A stretch of 64,000 bases of DNA from JACVRW01 sp963803245 (GTDB taxonomy: Bacteria > Actinomycetota > Thermoleophilia > Solirubrobacterales > Thermoleophilaceae), in NCBI GenBank assembly GCA_963803245.1, contig CAWDLI010000015.1:62001-126000 (forward strand), read 5' to 3'. Under the pieces are notes generated by a model. The model had not been told where the DNA came from and did not search any database. It worked only from the letters and a program-made list of their open reading frames with translations. Below, in pieces: positions 1 to 8,994 of this stretch (the first letter of the stretch is position 1; each line of letters opens with the position of its first letter). A program made the translations under genes and the position numbers.

Positions 1-6
1 TACCTC

Positions 7-1020
7 CTAGTCGCTGTGCGAAATGACGACCTTCATCGTCTCGCCCGGGTGGTCCATGGCCCATTGGAGCGCCTCGGGTGCCCGCTCGAACGGGAACTCG
101 TGGCTGATCAGGTTCTCGAGCCGGCCGCTGTGCGCCTCGACGAAGCCCACGGCGCGCTCGAAGTCCCCGTCCTGCGCGCAGCTCACGCCGAGCACGTCCA
201 GCTCCTTCTGGATGAACGCGAACACCCGCAGCGGCACGTCGTGGTGGGACATCCCCACGATCACCACGCGTCCCGCCGAGGCCACCATCTCCACCCCGGC
301 GCGGATCGCATCGGGCACGCCGGTGGCGTCCATCACCACGGGCGCGCCCTCGCCGCCGGACCACTCGCGGGCCACGCCCACCAGCTCGTCGCTCCAGAGC
401 ACGGTCTCGGCGCCCAGCCCGGCGCCCACGTCCAGGCGGCTCTGCATGGTGTCCACGAGCAGCACCTCGGCGCCGAGATCGCGTGCCAGCAGGGTGATCG
501 CCTGGCCGATCGGGCCGGCTCCCAGGACCACCACGTGCTCGCCCGCCGCGATCTGCCCGCGGTCGATCGCGCGAACTCCGATCGAGAGCGGCTCCGCCAG
601 CGCGGCGATCGCGGGCTTGTCCACCTTGGTTGCGAACGCCTGCGCCTCGGGCATCCGCAGCAGCTCCTGGAGCCCGCCGTCCTCATGGATCCCGATCAGG
701 CTGAAGTTGTCGCACGCGTTCCCGCGCCCGATCCGGCACGGGTAGCAGCGGCCGCACGAGCTGATCGGGTGGATGGACACGCGGTCGCCCACCGCCAGCC
801 GGTCGCACTCGGGCCCCACGGCCTCGACCACCGCCCCCACCTCGTGCCCCTGGATGCGCGGGTAGTTCGCGTCGAGCTCGCCGTGGAAGAAGTGGAAGTC
901 CGAGCCGCAGATGCCCACGGCCTGGTTGCGGACCACGACCTCGCCGGGGCCGGGCTCGCCGGGCTCGGGGTGGTCGACGACCTCCATGACTCCGGCGCCG
1001 CTTGTGACCGCCGCCTTCAT
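7..1020 (-). CDS. Zinc-dependent alcohol/polyol dehydrogenase (MDR family)
   Basis: A 337-residue medium-chain dehydrogenase expected to oxidise an alcohol with NAD(P)+. The N-terminal catalytic-zinc region has GICGSDFHFFHG followed by GHEVGAVVEAVG. A structural-zinc loop with four cysteines (CGRCYPCRIGRGNAC) lies near residues 90-105, and the Rossmann motif VLGAGPIGQAI near 165-175. ATG at 1018-1020 is chosen because the protein begins as the family does; an open frame continues upstream but is only the frame of the neighbouring gene. The start overlaps the stop of the upstream dehydrogenase by 4 bases, so the two are probably translationally coupled. It belongs to a three-gene minus-strand unit with the SDR and the MetE-like gene, divergent from the catabolic operon. 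Exact substrate unknown. Confidence 0.88.
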   Translation of the reverse strand: MKAAVTSGAGVMEVVDHPEPGEPGPGEVVVRNQAVGICGSDFHFFHGELDANYPRIQGHEVGAVVEAVGPECDRLAVGDRVSIHPISSCGRCYPCRIGRGNACDNFSLIGIHEDGGLQELLRMPEAQAFATKVDKPAIAALAEPLSIGVRAIDRGQIAAGEHVVVLGAGPIGQAITLLARDLGAEVLLVDTMQSRLDVGAGLGAETVLWSDELVGVAREWSGGEGAPVVMDATGVPDAIRAGVEMVASAGRVVIVGMSHHDVPLRVFAFIQKELDVLGVSCAQDGDFERAVGFVEAHSGRLENLISHEFPFERAPEALQWAMDHPGETMKVVISHSD

Positions 1021-1821
1021 ACGCCGTGTGACATCAGGAGCTGGCCGCCGTCCACGGGCACGATCGCGCCGGTCATGAAGCTCGACGCCCGCGAGGCGAG
1101 CAGGAGCGCCACGCCCTTGAGCTCGTCGGGCTCCGCCATCCTGCCGAGCGCGACGATGTCGTTCCAGGCCTCGGCCGGGATCGGCGCGGCCGCGCCGCCG
1201 ATGCGGGTGCGGAACGGGCCCGGAGCGATCGCGTTCACGTGGATCCCGTACGGGGCGAGCTCGAGCGCCGCCTGGCGGACCATGATGATCACCGCGGCCT
1301 TGGTGGCCGAGTAGGAGTAGCCCACCAGCGGGTCGGTGCCGAAGCCGGCGGTGGAGGCGGTGATAACGATCCGGCCGCTCCCCTGGCGCTTCATGTGCCG
1401 CGCGGCCTCGCGCATCGTGAACATCACTCCGTTCAGGTTCACGCCGAGCACCGTGTCCCACTTGCCGCGGTCGATGGCCTCGATGCCGCCCGCGTCGTCG
1501 AGCACTCCGGCCTCGAGCGAGATGCCGGCGTTCGCGAAGGCCACGTCCACGCCGTCCTGCTCGGCCACCAGCTGGTCGAACAGCGCGCGGACGCGCTCCT
1601 CGTCGCTCACGTCGAGCTGGTGCGTGCGCACATCGGCGCCGCGGTCCCGGAGCCGCGCCGGCGACCTCCTCGAGCCGGTCGGGGTCGAGGTCGGCGAGCG
1701 TCACGCGCGCGCCACCGTCGGCCATCACCTCGGCCATCGCCTGGCCGAGCCCGCTGGCCGCGCCCGTGACCACGGTACGCAGGCCCTCGACCGCGAAGAG
1801 ATCGGCGGCCGCCGAGCTCAA
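1017..1821 (-). CDS. Short-chain dehydrogenase/reductase (SDR), interrupted by one frameshift
   Basis: A classical SDR expected to be an NAD(P)-dependent oxidoreductase. The N-terminal part reads VVTGAASGLGQAMAEVMADG (TGxxxGxG cofactor motif) and continues to DPDRLEEVAG. The rest, from RTHQLDVSDEERV, is in another frame and holds NAG, the catalytic YSYSATK and the C-terminal VDGG. The join near 1650-1656 is restored by removing one base (GCGGCTCC to GCGCTCC), giving about 267 residues, normal for the family. A TTG at 1819-1821 overlaps the TGA of the upstream gene and gives the expected N-terminus. This is either a single-base assembly error or a recent inactivation. The fold is certain; the substrate is not known. 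Confidence 0.8.
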
Positions 1822-2933
1822 TCCCAGACCTCCTTGGCGACCTCGACGATCAGCTCGAGCTTGGCCACCTGCTGGTCGAAGGTCACGTTGTTGCCCTCGG
1901 CCGTGGACGAGAACCCGCACTGCGGCGAGAGGCAGAGCTGGTCCAGGTCCACGAACTGGCTCGCCTCCTCGATGCGGCGCTTGAGCTGGTCCTTGTCCTC
2001 CAGCTCGCCGCGCTTGGTGGTGACGAGGCCGAGCACCACGTACTTGCCCTTCGGCACGAAGCGCAGCGGCTCGAAGCCGCCGGAGCGGGCGTCGTCGTAC
2101 TCGAGGAAGAAGCCGTCCACGCCGAGCTCGCCGAAGAGCGCCTCGGCCACGAAGTCGTAGCCGCCCTCGGCGACCCACGACGAGCGGAAGTTCCCGCGGC
2201 ACATGTGCGTGGTGATCGTGATGCCCTCGGGCTTGTCCGCCAGCGCCTCGTTGATGTGGCGGATGTACGCCTCGTGCAGGTGCTCCGAGTCCTCGCCGCG
2301 CTCGCTCATCATCTTGCGCTGGTTCGGGTCGTTCAGGTAGGCGAGGCTCGTGTCGTCGAACTGCAGGTAGGTGCAGCCGAGGTCGTGGACCATGCGCACC
2401 TGGTTCGCGTAGGCGGCCGTGAGGTCGGTCCAGAACTGCTCCTTGTCCGGATACACCGCCGGGTCGATCGCCGCCGCGCCGCCGCGGTAGTGGACCATGC
2501 TCGGGGACGGGATCGTGAGCTTGGGCGTGGCGGTCTTGACGGCGTCCCTGAGGAACTTGAAGTCCTCGCCGAAGGTCGGCTCGCTGAGGCCGATCTTGCC
2601 GTCGACCTTGAGCGCGGCCGGCGTGTAGTCGATGTCGCCCTCGGGGTTGTGGAAGTGCACGACGAGGTCGTCCTCGGCCTTGCTGATGCCCTCGAGCTGG
2701 TAGATGAAGTCCATGTGCCACGACGCCCGGCGGAACTCTCCGTCGGTGGCCGACTGGAGCCCCACGTCCTCCTGCATGCGCACCACTTCGCGGATGGATT
2801 CGTCCTCGATCCCCTTCAGCTCGGCCGCCTCGATGGTGCCGGCCGCGAAGTCCTCGCGGGCCTTGAGAAGACGCGGTGGACGCAGCAGGCTGCCCACGTG
2901 ATCGGCACGGAACGGCGGGGTCGTACGCGGCAT
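1818..2933 (-). CDS. MetE-like 5-methyltetrahydropteroyltriglutamate-homocysteine methyltransferase family protein
   Basis: A 371-residue protein resembling the single-domain, C-terminal half of cobalamin-independent methionine synthase (YxjG/YxjH type). It opens with RADHVGSLLRPPRLL, carries DGEFRR near residue 60 and D-to-TYLQFDDTSLAYL in the middle, and ends in LCLSPQCGFSSTAEGN, where the zinc-binding cysteine and family C-terminus sit. ATG 2931-2933 is preceded by GGGAGGATC, a good ribosome binding site; the longer open frame upstream is rejected. Family members move methyl groups onto thiols. Next to an aromatic-type catabolic operon it could accept C1 or methyl units, but that is inference; a housekeeping methionine role is equally possible. 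Confidence 0.85.
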   Translation of the reverse strand: MPRTTPPFRADHVGSLLRPPRLLKAREDFAAGTIEAAELKGIEDESIREVVRMQEDVGLQSATDGEFRRASWHMDFIYQLEGISKAEDDLVVHFHNPEGDIDYTPAALKVDGKIGLSEPTFGEDFKFLRDAVKTATPKLTIPSPSMVHYRGGAAAIDPAVYPDKEQFWTDLTAAYANQVRMVHDLGCTYLQFDDTSLAYLNDPNQRKMMSERGEDSEHLHEAYIRHINEALADKPEGITITTHMCRGNFRSSWVAEGGYDFVAEALFGELGVDGFFLEYDDARSGGFEPLRFVPKGKYVVLGLVTTKRGELEDKDQLKRRIEEASQFVDLDQLCLSPQCGFSSTAEGNNVTFDQQVAKLELIVEVAKEVWD

Positions 2934-3153
2934 GATCCTCCCTCGATCTATCCTCGGACAGTTGCGGAAGCGCCGGCTCGGCCGGCTGCGCACCGACTCC
3001 TTCTTCGCGCAGTATGCCGGTTCGCGCTTAATCATCAAACAATTTGACCCGTAAGTGCGCAGTCGGTTAAGCTCGCCGCGGTTCGGGGCCGAACCCCGGC
3101 CGCTCGCCGGTATGCGGAAAAGCACGCCGGCACACCCCGGAGGAGGGAGAATC
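2934..3153. promoter_or_regulatory. Divergent intergenic region with candidate promoter and overlapping palindrome
   Basis: This 220-base gap separates the minus-strand MetE-like gene from the plus-strand transporter operon. It has an AT-rich patch unlike its surroundings. A TCAAA-CAA-TTTGA inverted repeat (3035-3047) overlaps a TTGACC box (3044-3049). Seventeen bases downstream is TTAAGC, a poor match to a -10 element. GGAGGAGGGAG immediately before the GTG at 3154 is a strong ribosome binding site. The palindrome is well placed for a repressor acting on both directions. No regulator gene lies nearby, so the factor is unknown. Confidence 0.4.
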
Positions 3154-4490
3154 GTGAGGATCAAGCTCGGTCTGGCTCAGCGCCGCTCGCTCATCGCGCT
3201 CGCGCTCGTGGCCTGTCTCTCATTCTTCGTTGCCGCGTGCGGCGACGATGACGAGGACACCAACGGCAGCAGCGGTGGCGGCGACAACGCCGCGGCCACC
3301 TCTGACAATCCGAAGTGCGGCCTCGGCAACGGCAAGAAGGCGAGCGGCGCGCCGATCAAGATCGGCGGCATCGCCACGAAGCAGCCCGGCACGGACTTCT
3401 CGGAGATCCCCGCCACGGCACAGGCGTACTTCGAGTGCGTCAACGACAACGGCGGCATCAACGGCCGGCCGATGGAGTACAGCTATGAGACCGAGCAGAC
3501 CGATCCCGGCCAGATCGCCTCGCTGGCGAAGAAGCTCGTCGAGACCGAGAAGGTGCTCGGGATCGTCGGGAACATCAGCCTCATCGAGTGCACGGTCAAC
3601 CACAAGTACTGGGAGTCCAAGGGCTACTACACGATCGGCGCCGGCATCGCTCCCGAGTGCTGGTCCACGCCGAACAGCGCCCCCGTGAACATGGGCCCGC
3701 GCTACAGCGTCGACGGCGCCACGCAGTACCTGATCCGCGAGGGCGTCAAGAAGCTCGCGCTGATCCAGTCGAACGTTCCCGGCACCGGCTACATCGAGGG
3801 CGGCTTCCTCAAGATCGCCAAGGACGCGGGCATCCCGACCGAGAGCCTCAAGGAGAACGTGCCGATCCAGGACGCGAACTCCGCGGCGCTCAAGGCCGTG
3901 CAGGCCGCCGGCGACGGCGGTGGCGTGGTGCTCAACTTCACGCCCCCCGAGGCGCTGAAGATCCTCCAGGCCGCGCAGCAGCAGGGCCTGCAGGACCGCG
4001 TCAAGTGGTCGTGCTCCACCCCGTGCAACACCGACTTCATCGCGGACGCGCTGGGTGACCGCTGGGAGGACAAGCTGGGCGTCAACGCCGAGCTGAACCT
4101 GACCAGCCACGACGGCCCCGACACCACCTCTACCGGTCGGTGCTGAAGAAGTACGCGCCGAAGATCCCGCTCGGGAGCTTCAGCCAGATGGGCTTCCTCC
4201 AGGGGAAGATCGCGACCGAGGCGCTGCTCGGAGTCAAGGGCGACTTCACGGTCAAGACCGTCAACGACGCGTTCAAGGGCGTGAAGAACTTCAAGACCGA
4301 CATCCTCTGCGAGCCGTGGTACTACGGCGATGCGCCGCTGCACATCCCGAACCACACCGACTGCACCACCACCCCGAGAGACGGCGTGATGGTGCTGAAG
4401 GAGGACTGCTTCGACATCTCCAACGTCGACCCGGACATCAAGCGGGTCGAGGAGATCGAGGCGAAGGACCCGAGTCTGGTGGGCGGTTAG
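3154..4490 (+). CDS. Branched-chain amino acid-type ABC transporter substrate-binding lipoprotein, one frameshift
   Basis: Periplasmic-binding-protein-like lipoprotein that captures substrate for the permeases and ATPases encoded downstream. GTG 3154 follows GGAGGAGGGAG. The signal peptide ends in a lipobox-like FFVAACGDDD, so Cys becomes the lipid anchor, followed by a low-complexity D/G/S linker. The type I fold then starts at IKIGGIATKQPGTDF, with NDNGGINGRPMEY typical of LivJ-like proteins. The frame breaks near 4119-4127: the first frame stops at 4144-4146, while the C-terminal lobe (LYRSVLKKYAPKIPLGSF to DPSLVGG) continues in another frame to 4490. Restoring one missing base gives about 445 residues, normal for the family. 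Many cysteines in the mature domain are unusual. The ligand is not visible; neighbours suggest an aromatic or organic acid rather than an amino acid. Confidence 0.82.
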
Positions 4491-4519
4491 TCGGCTTGCA
4501 GCGAGGCCTCTAGGAGCCT

Positions 4520-5407
4520 ATGCCCAGCTGGGAGGAATTCCAGCCGTTCATAGCCACAGGCCTGGCCCTCGGGGGGGTGTACGCCCTCTCGGGGGTCGGG
4601 CTGGTGGTGCTCTACCGGACCACAGGGGTTCTCAACCTCGCCTTCGGGGCGATCGGCGCGATGGGCGCACTGATCGCCTGGGAGCTGATCAACAACCAGG
4701 GCTGGGACGAGTACCCGGCCTATGGGGTCTGCATCCTGTTCGGCGCGGTGGCCACGCTCCTGTACGGAGTGCTGTTCGGGCCACCGCTTGCCGGACGAGA
4801 CCCACTCGTCAAAGCCACCGCCACGCTCGGCCTAGCCCTGATCCTGCTCGGGACGATGTCGTGGATCTGGAGCGACAAGGCGCGCTCGATGATCCTGCCG
4901 ACCTCGAACGAGAGCTTCGACGTCGGCGACGTGCTCGTGAACTACACCCAGGTGATCGGCTTCGGGCTCGGCGTGGTGGTCACCCTGGTCACCACCGCGT
5001 TCCTGCGCTTCACCAAGATGGGCACGGCCATGCGGGCGCTGGCCAACGACCGTGAGATCACGGCCACGCTGGGCGTGCCGGTGCGGCGCGTGGAGGCCGC
5101 CGCGTGGCTCGGCTCGGGCCTGCTCGCCGGCGTGGCCGGCCTGCTGCTCTCCAACCTCGTCGGGCTGGACGCGAACACGCTCACATTCCTCGTGATCTCC
5201 GGCCTGGCCGCGGCGCTGATCGCGCGCCTGCAGTCGCTGGTGGTCACGTTGATAGCCGGCATCGTGATCGGGCTCGTCAACGCTCTGATCACGCCGATCC
5301 TGTCCATCTCCGAATACCGGGACATGACGCCGTTCGTGCTCGCGGTGGTGGCGCTCCTATGGCTGTCGCGCCACCGCGAGGTGTCGATCACACGAGCGGC
5401 CGGGTAG
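4520..5407 (+). CDS. Branched-chain-type ABC transporter permease, LivH family
   Basis: A 295-residue integral membrane protein forming half of the translocation channel. It opens with FIATGLALGGVYALSGVGLVVLYRTTGVLNLAFGAI, the LivH signature in which a short hydrophobic helix precedes the conserved N-L-A-F-G segment. About eight hydrophobic segments follow. The EAA-like cytoplasmic loop TAMRALANDREITATLGVP (about residues 175-192), which contacts the ATPases, is clear. It lies 29 bases after the binding-protein gene and 5 bases before the LivM-type gene, in one operon. The start is the ATG at 4520, which begins the family-length protein. Confidence 0.93.
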   Translation: MPSWEEFQPFIATGLALGGVYALSGVGLVVLYRTTGVLNLAFGAIGAMGALIAWELINNQGWDEYPAYGVCILFGAVATLLYGVLFGPPLAGRDPLVKATATLGLALILLGTMSWIWSDKARSMILPTSNESFDVGDVLVNYTQVIGFGLGVVVTLVTTAFLRFTKMGTAMRALANDREITATLGVPVRRVEAAAWLGSGLLAGVAGLLLSNLVGLDANTLTFLVISGLAAALIARLQSLVVTLIAGIVIGLVNALITPILSISEYRDMTPFVLAVVALLWLSRHREVSITRAAG

Positions 5408-5412
5408 GCGCG

Positions 5413-6486
5413 GTGGCCGTCACCGAAGCCTCGAGCGGCGCTCGGCCGGCCTGGTCCCCGGCGCGCCTCGATCAGGGCGACCGCATCCGCGCCGTCGTCA
5501 TCGTCGCCCTGTTGGCGTTCGTGCTGATCGCCATGCCGGGCCTCCTGAGCACCTACTGGCTCAAGGTGCTGACGGGCGTGGCGATCTACTCGGTCGTGGC
5601 GCTGGGCCTGGGCATGCTGATGGGGCGCGTCGGGCTGGTGTCGCTCGGGCAGATCGCGATTCTCGCGCTCGGCGCCTGGGTGGCCGCGCGGATCCTCTTC
5701 GCGACGTCGCTCCCCTTCCCCGTCGTGCTGCTGCTGTCGGGGCTGATCACGATGGTGCTGGGCACGATCGTCGGCCTGCCGGCGCTGCGGGTGAGCGGCC
5801 TCTACCTGGCGCTGATCACACTGATGCTGGCCGGCGCCATCTCCGTGGTGCTGGCGGCCACCGACTTCCCCAACGGCGGCAGCGGCTTCCTCGGCCATAC
5901 CGAGTCCACGCTCGGAGGCGGCTCGATCCGCCGACCCTCCATCGCCGAGGCCGATCCGGCCTTCTTCCGTTACACCGTGGTGGTCGCGGCGCTGATGTTC
6001 CTGCTCGCGCTCTGGCACGTGCGCGGCAAGGCCGGCCGGGCGTGGGAGGCGGTCCGCCAGAGCGAGCCGGCGGCGCTGGCCGCCGGCGTGAACCTGACGC
6101 TCTACAAGCTCTGGGCGTTCGCGCTGGCGTCGTTCATGACCGGCGTGGCCGGCGGGCTCCTGGCAGCGAACGTGGGCAGCCTCTTCAACTACAGCTTCCC
6201 CACCCGCGAGAACATCGTCCTGCTCGCGGTCGTGCTGATGGGCGGCGTCTACAGCCTCTGGGGGGCAGTGGTGGCGGGCCTGCTCTACAGGTACCTGCCC
6301 GCGCTGCTCGACAGCTGGGGGCTGCCGGCGGACCTGCTCACGATCCTCTTCGGCGTCGGGGTGCTCCAGGTGCTGCTCACGGCGCCCGCGGGGCTCGTGG
6401 ACCAGTTCCCGAAGGACATGGCCAAGCTGGGCCGCCTGATCGGGCGGGGCGCCGGGGGGCTCATCGGATCGGTGAGGCGCTCGTGA
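5413..6486 (+). CDS. Branched-chain-type ABC transporter permease, LivM family
   Basis: A 357-residue second permease subunit. GTG 5413 is chosen because it follows the previous stop by 5 bases and gives a short hydrophilic N-terminus before the first membrane helix (AVVIVALLAFVLIAMPGLLS). The LivM hallmark GLGMLMGRVGLVSLGQIAILALGA is present near residues 70-95. The ATPase-contact loop (GRAWEAVRQSEPAALAAGVN) is near 215-235, with hydrophobic helices on both sides. The next gene starts inside its last codons (GTGA overlap at 6483-6486), consistent with translational coupling. Confidence 0.93.
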   Translation: MAVTEASSGARPAWSPARLDQGDRIRAVVIVALLAFVLIAMPGLLSTYWLKVLTGVAIYSVVALGLGMLMGRVGLVSLGQIAILALGAWVAARILFATSLPFPVVLLLSGLITMVLGTIVGLPALRVSGLYLALITLMLAGAISVVLAATDFPNGGSGFLGHTESTLGGGSIRRPSIAEADPAFFRYTVVVAALMFLLALWHVRGKAGRAWEAVRQSEPAALAAGVNLTLYKLWAFALASFMTGVAGGLLAANVGSLFNYSFPTRENIVLLAVVLMGGVYSLWGAVVAGLLYRYLPALLDSWGLPADLLTILFGVGVLQVLLTAPAGLVDQFPKDMAKLGRLIGRGAGGLIGSVRRS

Positions 6487-7199
6487 TCGAGGTCGAGAAC
6501 CTCCAGGTGCGCTTCGGCGGCGTCAAGCCGCTCGACGGCGTGAACGTGACCTTCCCGGAGGGCACGTGCGGTCTGATCGGGCCGAACGGCGCGGGCAAGA
6601 CCACCTTCTTCAACGTCATGAGCGGCTTCGTCAAGCCATCCGGAGGCACCATCCGCGCGTTCGGCGACGACCTCCTGCGCATGCCCGATTTCCGGCGCGC
6701 GCGCTGGGGCCTCCGGCGCACGTTCCAGACCGAGCAGGCAATCGAGAAGCTCTCGCTCTACGACAACGTGGCGATGGTGCACGAGCACTCCGGCGCGGGA
6801 CGCGCCTCGCGCCGTGAGGACGTGCTCGGAGCGCTCGGGTTCGTCGGGCTCGACATCGATCCCGAGGTCAAGGTCGGCACGCTCGGCGCCCACGAGCGGC
6901 GCCTGGTTGAGGTCGCGCGCGCCGTCGTGGGGAAGCCGAAGATCGTGTTGCTCGACGAGCCCGCGGCGGGCCTTCCCGACGAGGAGACAGAGCAGCTGGG
7001 CAACGTGATCCGGAGCATCCCCGAGCACATGGGGTCGCTCGTGATCCTGGTGGACCACGACATGAGCCTCGTTTCCGCCTGCTGCCAGGTGACGGCTGTG
7101 CTCGACTTCGGCAAGCTGATCGCGTCCGGCCCCACCGACGAGGTGCTTCGCGACGAGACCGTCATGCGCGCGTACCTCGGCACGGAGGACGGGGAGTGA
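6483..7199 (+). CDS. ABC transporter ATP-binding protein, LivG family, with degenerate signature motif
   Basis: A 238-residue ATPase that pairs with the LivF-type protein encoded next. It has Walker A GPNGAGKTT (about residues 34-42), a Q-loop in RRTFQTEQAIEKLS, Walker B IVLLDEPAAGL and the switch histidine in LVDHDMSLV. The C-loop reads LGAHERRLVEVARA where LivG proteins usually have LSYG or LAYG, so the conserved glycine before the E/Q is replaced by histidine. That may make one of the two ATP sites of the heterodimer weak. Starts with GTG overlapping the LivM stop and ends by overlapping the LivF start. Confidence 0.92.
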   Translation: MIEVENLQVRFGGVKPLDGVNVTFPEGTCGLIGPNGAGKTTFFNVMSGFVKPSGGTIRAFGDDLLRMPDFRRARWGLRRTFQTEQAIEKLSLYDNVAMVHEHSGAGRASRREDVLGALGFVGLDIDPEVKVGTLGAHERRLVEVARAVVGKPKIVLLDEPAAGLPDEETEQLGNVIRSIPEHMGSLVILVDHDMSLVSACCQVTAVLDFGKLIASGPTDEVLRDETVMRAYLGTEDGE

Positions 7200-7969
7200 C
7201 CGGCGCCGTGGAGACCCGCGAGGCGCTGCGCCTGGACGGCCTGACCGTCGAGCGCGGCGGCCGCGCCGTCGTGCGCGGCGTGTCCTTCGAGATACCGCCC
7301 GGCGAGGTGACCGCGTTGCTGGGGCCGAACGGCGCCGGCAAGTCGAGCCTGGTGCTGGCCGTGGGCGGCGTGCTCCCGCAGTCGGGGTCGATCAAGCTCG
7401 GCGAGCTCGAGCTGGGCGGGCGCCGGCCCGAGAAGGTGCGCGCGGCCGGCGTGGCCGTGGTCCCCGAGGGGCGGCGGCTGCTCCCGGACCTGACCGTGCA
7501 GGACAACCTCGACGTGGCCACCTACTCGCTGCCGAACGCGGTCGCCAAGGAACGGCGCGCCTACGCGCTCGAGCTCTTCCCGGAGCTGAAGGCGCGGCTC
7601 GACGCCAAGGCGCGCTCGCTCTCGGGCGGCGAGCAGCAGATGGTGGTGCTCGCCCAGGCGCTCGTCTCGCAGCCGAAGGTCATCCTCATCGACGAGCTCT
7701 CGCTCGGCCTCGCCCCCGTCGTGCTCAAGCGCCTGATCCCGACCATCCGCACGGTCGCGGAGTCCGGCGTGGGCGTGCTGCTGATCGAGCAGTTCGCGAC
7801 CGTGGCGCTCGGCCTGGCCAACAGCGCCCACGTGATGGAGGGCGGCGAGCTCCGCTTCTCGGGGCTGGCAAGCGAGTTGAAGGAACGGCCCGAGCTGCTC
7901 GAGTCGGCATATCTGCTGCGCGGCAACTTGGGAGAAAAGAACGGCACACAGGGGAGCAGAGATGGCTGA
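7196..7969 (+). CDS. ABC transporter ATP-binding protein, LivF family
   Basis: A 257-residue ATPase subunit. It has Walker A GPNGAGKSS, a canonical signature LSGGEQQMVV, Walker B VILIDELSLGLAP (the LivF-typical LSLGLAP) and a switch region VLLIEQFATVALGLA with the LivF-typical EQ in place of DH. GTG 7196 lies in a GTGA overlap with the LivG stop. The last 8 bases overlap the next ATG, tying the importer to the downstream catabolic enzymes in one transcript. This is a strong argument that the importer feeds the pathway encoded behind it. Confidence 0.93.
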   Translation: MTGAVETREALRLDGLTVERGGRAVVRGVSFEIPPGEVTALLGPNGAGKSSLVLAVGGVLPQSGSIKLGELELGGRRPEKVRAAGVAVVPEGRRLLPDLTVQDNLDVATYSLPNAVAKERRAYALELFPELKARLDAKARSLSGGEQQMVVLAQALVSQPKVILIDELSLGLAPVVLKRLIPTIRTVAESGVGVLLIEQFATVALGLANSAHVMEGGELRFSGLASELKERPELLESAYLLRGNLGEKNGTQGSRDG

Positions 7970-8981
7970 TTGGGACGCGGCCCGCAAGCGGGACACCCTG
8001 GAGCGGATGCTCACCATCCGCAGGTTCGAGGAGACGGTGGTGGGTCTCTTCGAGGCTCACGAGTTCATGACCCACTTCCACCTCTACATCGGGCAGGAGG
8101 CCACCGGGGTGCCGCTGATGCAGGCGCTCGGGCCCGACGACAAGATCGCCACCCACCACCGCAACCACGGCCACATCCTCGCCCGCGGCACCGACCCCAA
8201 GATCGCGCTCGCGGAGATCCTCGGCCGCGAGAACGGCATGAACCGAGGCGCCGGCGGGACGATGCACCTGAGCGATGTCGATCGCGGGTTCCTGTCCACC
8301 TCGGCGATCGTCGGCGGCAGCATCAGCCTGGCCATCGGAGCCGGGTTCGCGCTCAAGAACCAGGGCGGCGACGCGGTGTCGATCGGCCTCTTCGGGGACG
8401 GCGCGCTCGAGGAGGGCGTCTCCTACGAGTCGCTCAACCTCGCCGCGCTCTGGTCGCTCCCGGTCGTGTTCGTGTGCGAGAACAACAGCGAGGGCGCGCT
8501 CGGCTCCGCCGGTGGCGGGTTCCCCACCTCGGTGTCGGCCGTCGACGACCTCACGAAGATCCCGGAGACCTTCGGGATCCCGGTCGAGACGGTCGACGGG
8601 CGCGACGTGGACGGTGTGTACGACGTGGCCGCCCGCGCGGTCGCGCACGCCCGCGCGCGCAAGGGCCCGTACTTCGTCCACGTCGCCACGGCCCGCTTCG
8701 CCGGCACGCAGCCGCTGTGGCCGAACCTGCCCACCGGCCCCACCGAGATCTCGATGGCCTGGGACGACTCGGGCATGGCCGGCGAGCACGAGGCCTGGTA
8801 CCGCGAGCACGACCCGGTGCTTCGCTACGCCCGCGAGCTGCTCGCCTCCGGCGACATCAGCCAGGAGGACCTGACGAAGCTCGACGCGCAGGTGTCCGAG
8901 CGGGTCGCCGAGGCGCGCCAGTTCGCGCTGGACAGCCCGCGGCCCACGCCCGAGAGCGCACTCGACCACGTCTTTGCCTGA
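7962..8981 (+). CDS. TPP-dependent 2-oxoacid/acetoin dehydrogenase E1 component, alpha subunit
   Basis: A 339-residue E1 alpha subunit of the pyruvate/acetoin dehydrogenase class, which decarboxylates or cleaves a 2-oxo or acyloin substrate on thiamine diphosphate. It has RRFEETVVGLFEAHEF at the N-terminus, THHRNHGHILARG, GGTMHLSDVDRGFLSTSAIVGG and the TPP/Mg motif GDGALEEGVSYESLNLAALWSLPVVFVCENN (about residues 143-175). ATG 7962 is preceded by GGGGAG. It pairs with the beta subunit encoded 13 bases downstream. No lipoyl acyltransferase (E2) or E3 is nearby, so either a distant E2 is used or this is a stand-alone decarboxylase or carboligase. Substrate unknown. Confidence 0.88.
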   Translation: MADWDAARKRDTLERMLTIRRFEETVVGLFEAHEFMTHFHLYIGQEATGVPLMQALGPDDKIATHHRNHGHILARGTDPKIALAEILGRENGMNRGAGGTMHLSDVDRGFLSTSAIVGGSISLAIGAGFALKNQGGDAVSIGLFGDGALEEGVSYESLNLAALWSLPVVFVCENNSEGALGSAGGGFPTSVSAVDDLTKIPETFGIPVETVDGRDVDGVYDVAARAVAHARARKGPYFVHVATARFAGTQPLWPNLPTGPTEISMAWDDSGMAGEHEAWYREHDPVLRYARELLASGDISQEDLTKLDAQVSERVAEARQFALDSPRPTPESALDHVFA

Positions 8982-8994
8982 GGAGGCGCCAAGC

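Noticed and set aside
7..2721. A single 904-codon open frame on the minus strand covering three genes
   Set aside because: Only its ends match real proteins (the zinc dehydrogenase and part of the SDR). The first part is an Arg/Gly/Pro-rich shadow of the MetE-like gene caused by high GC.
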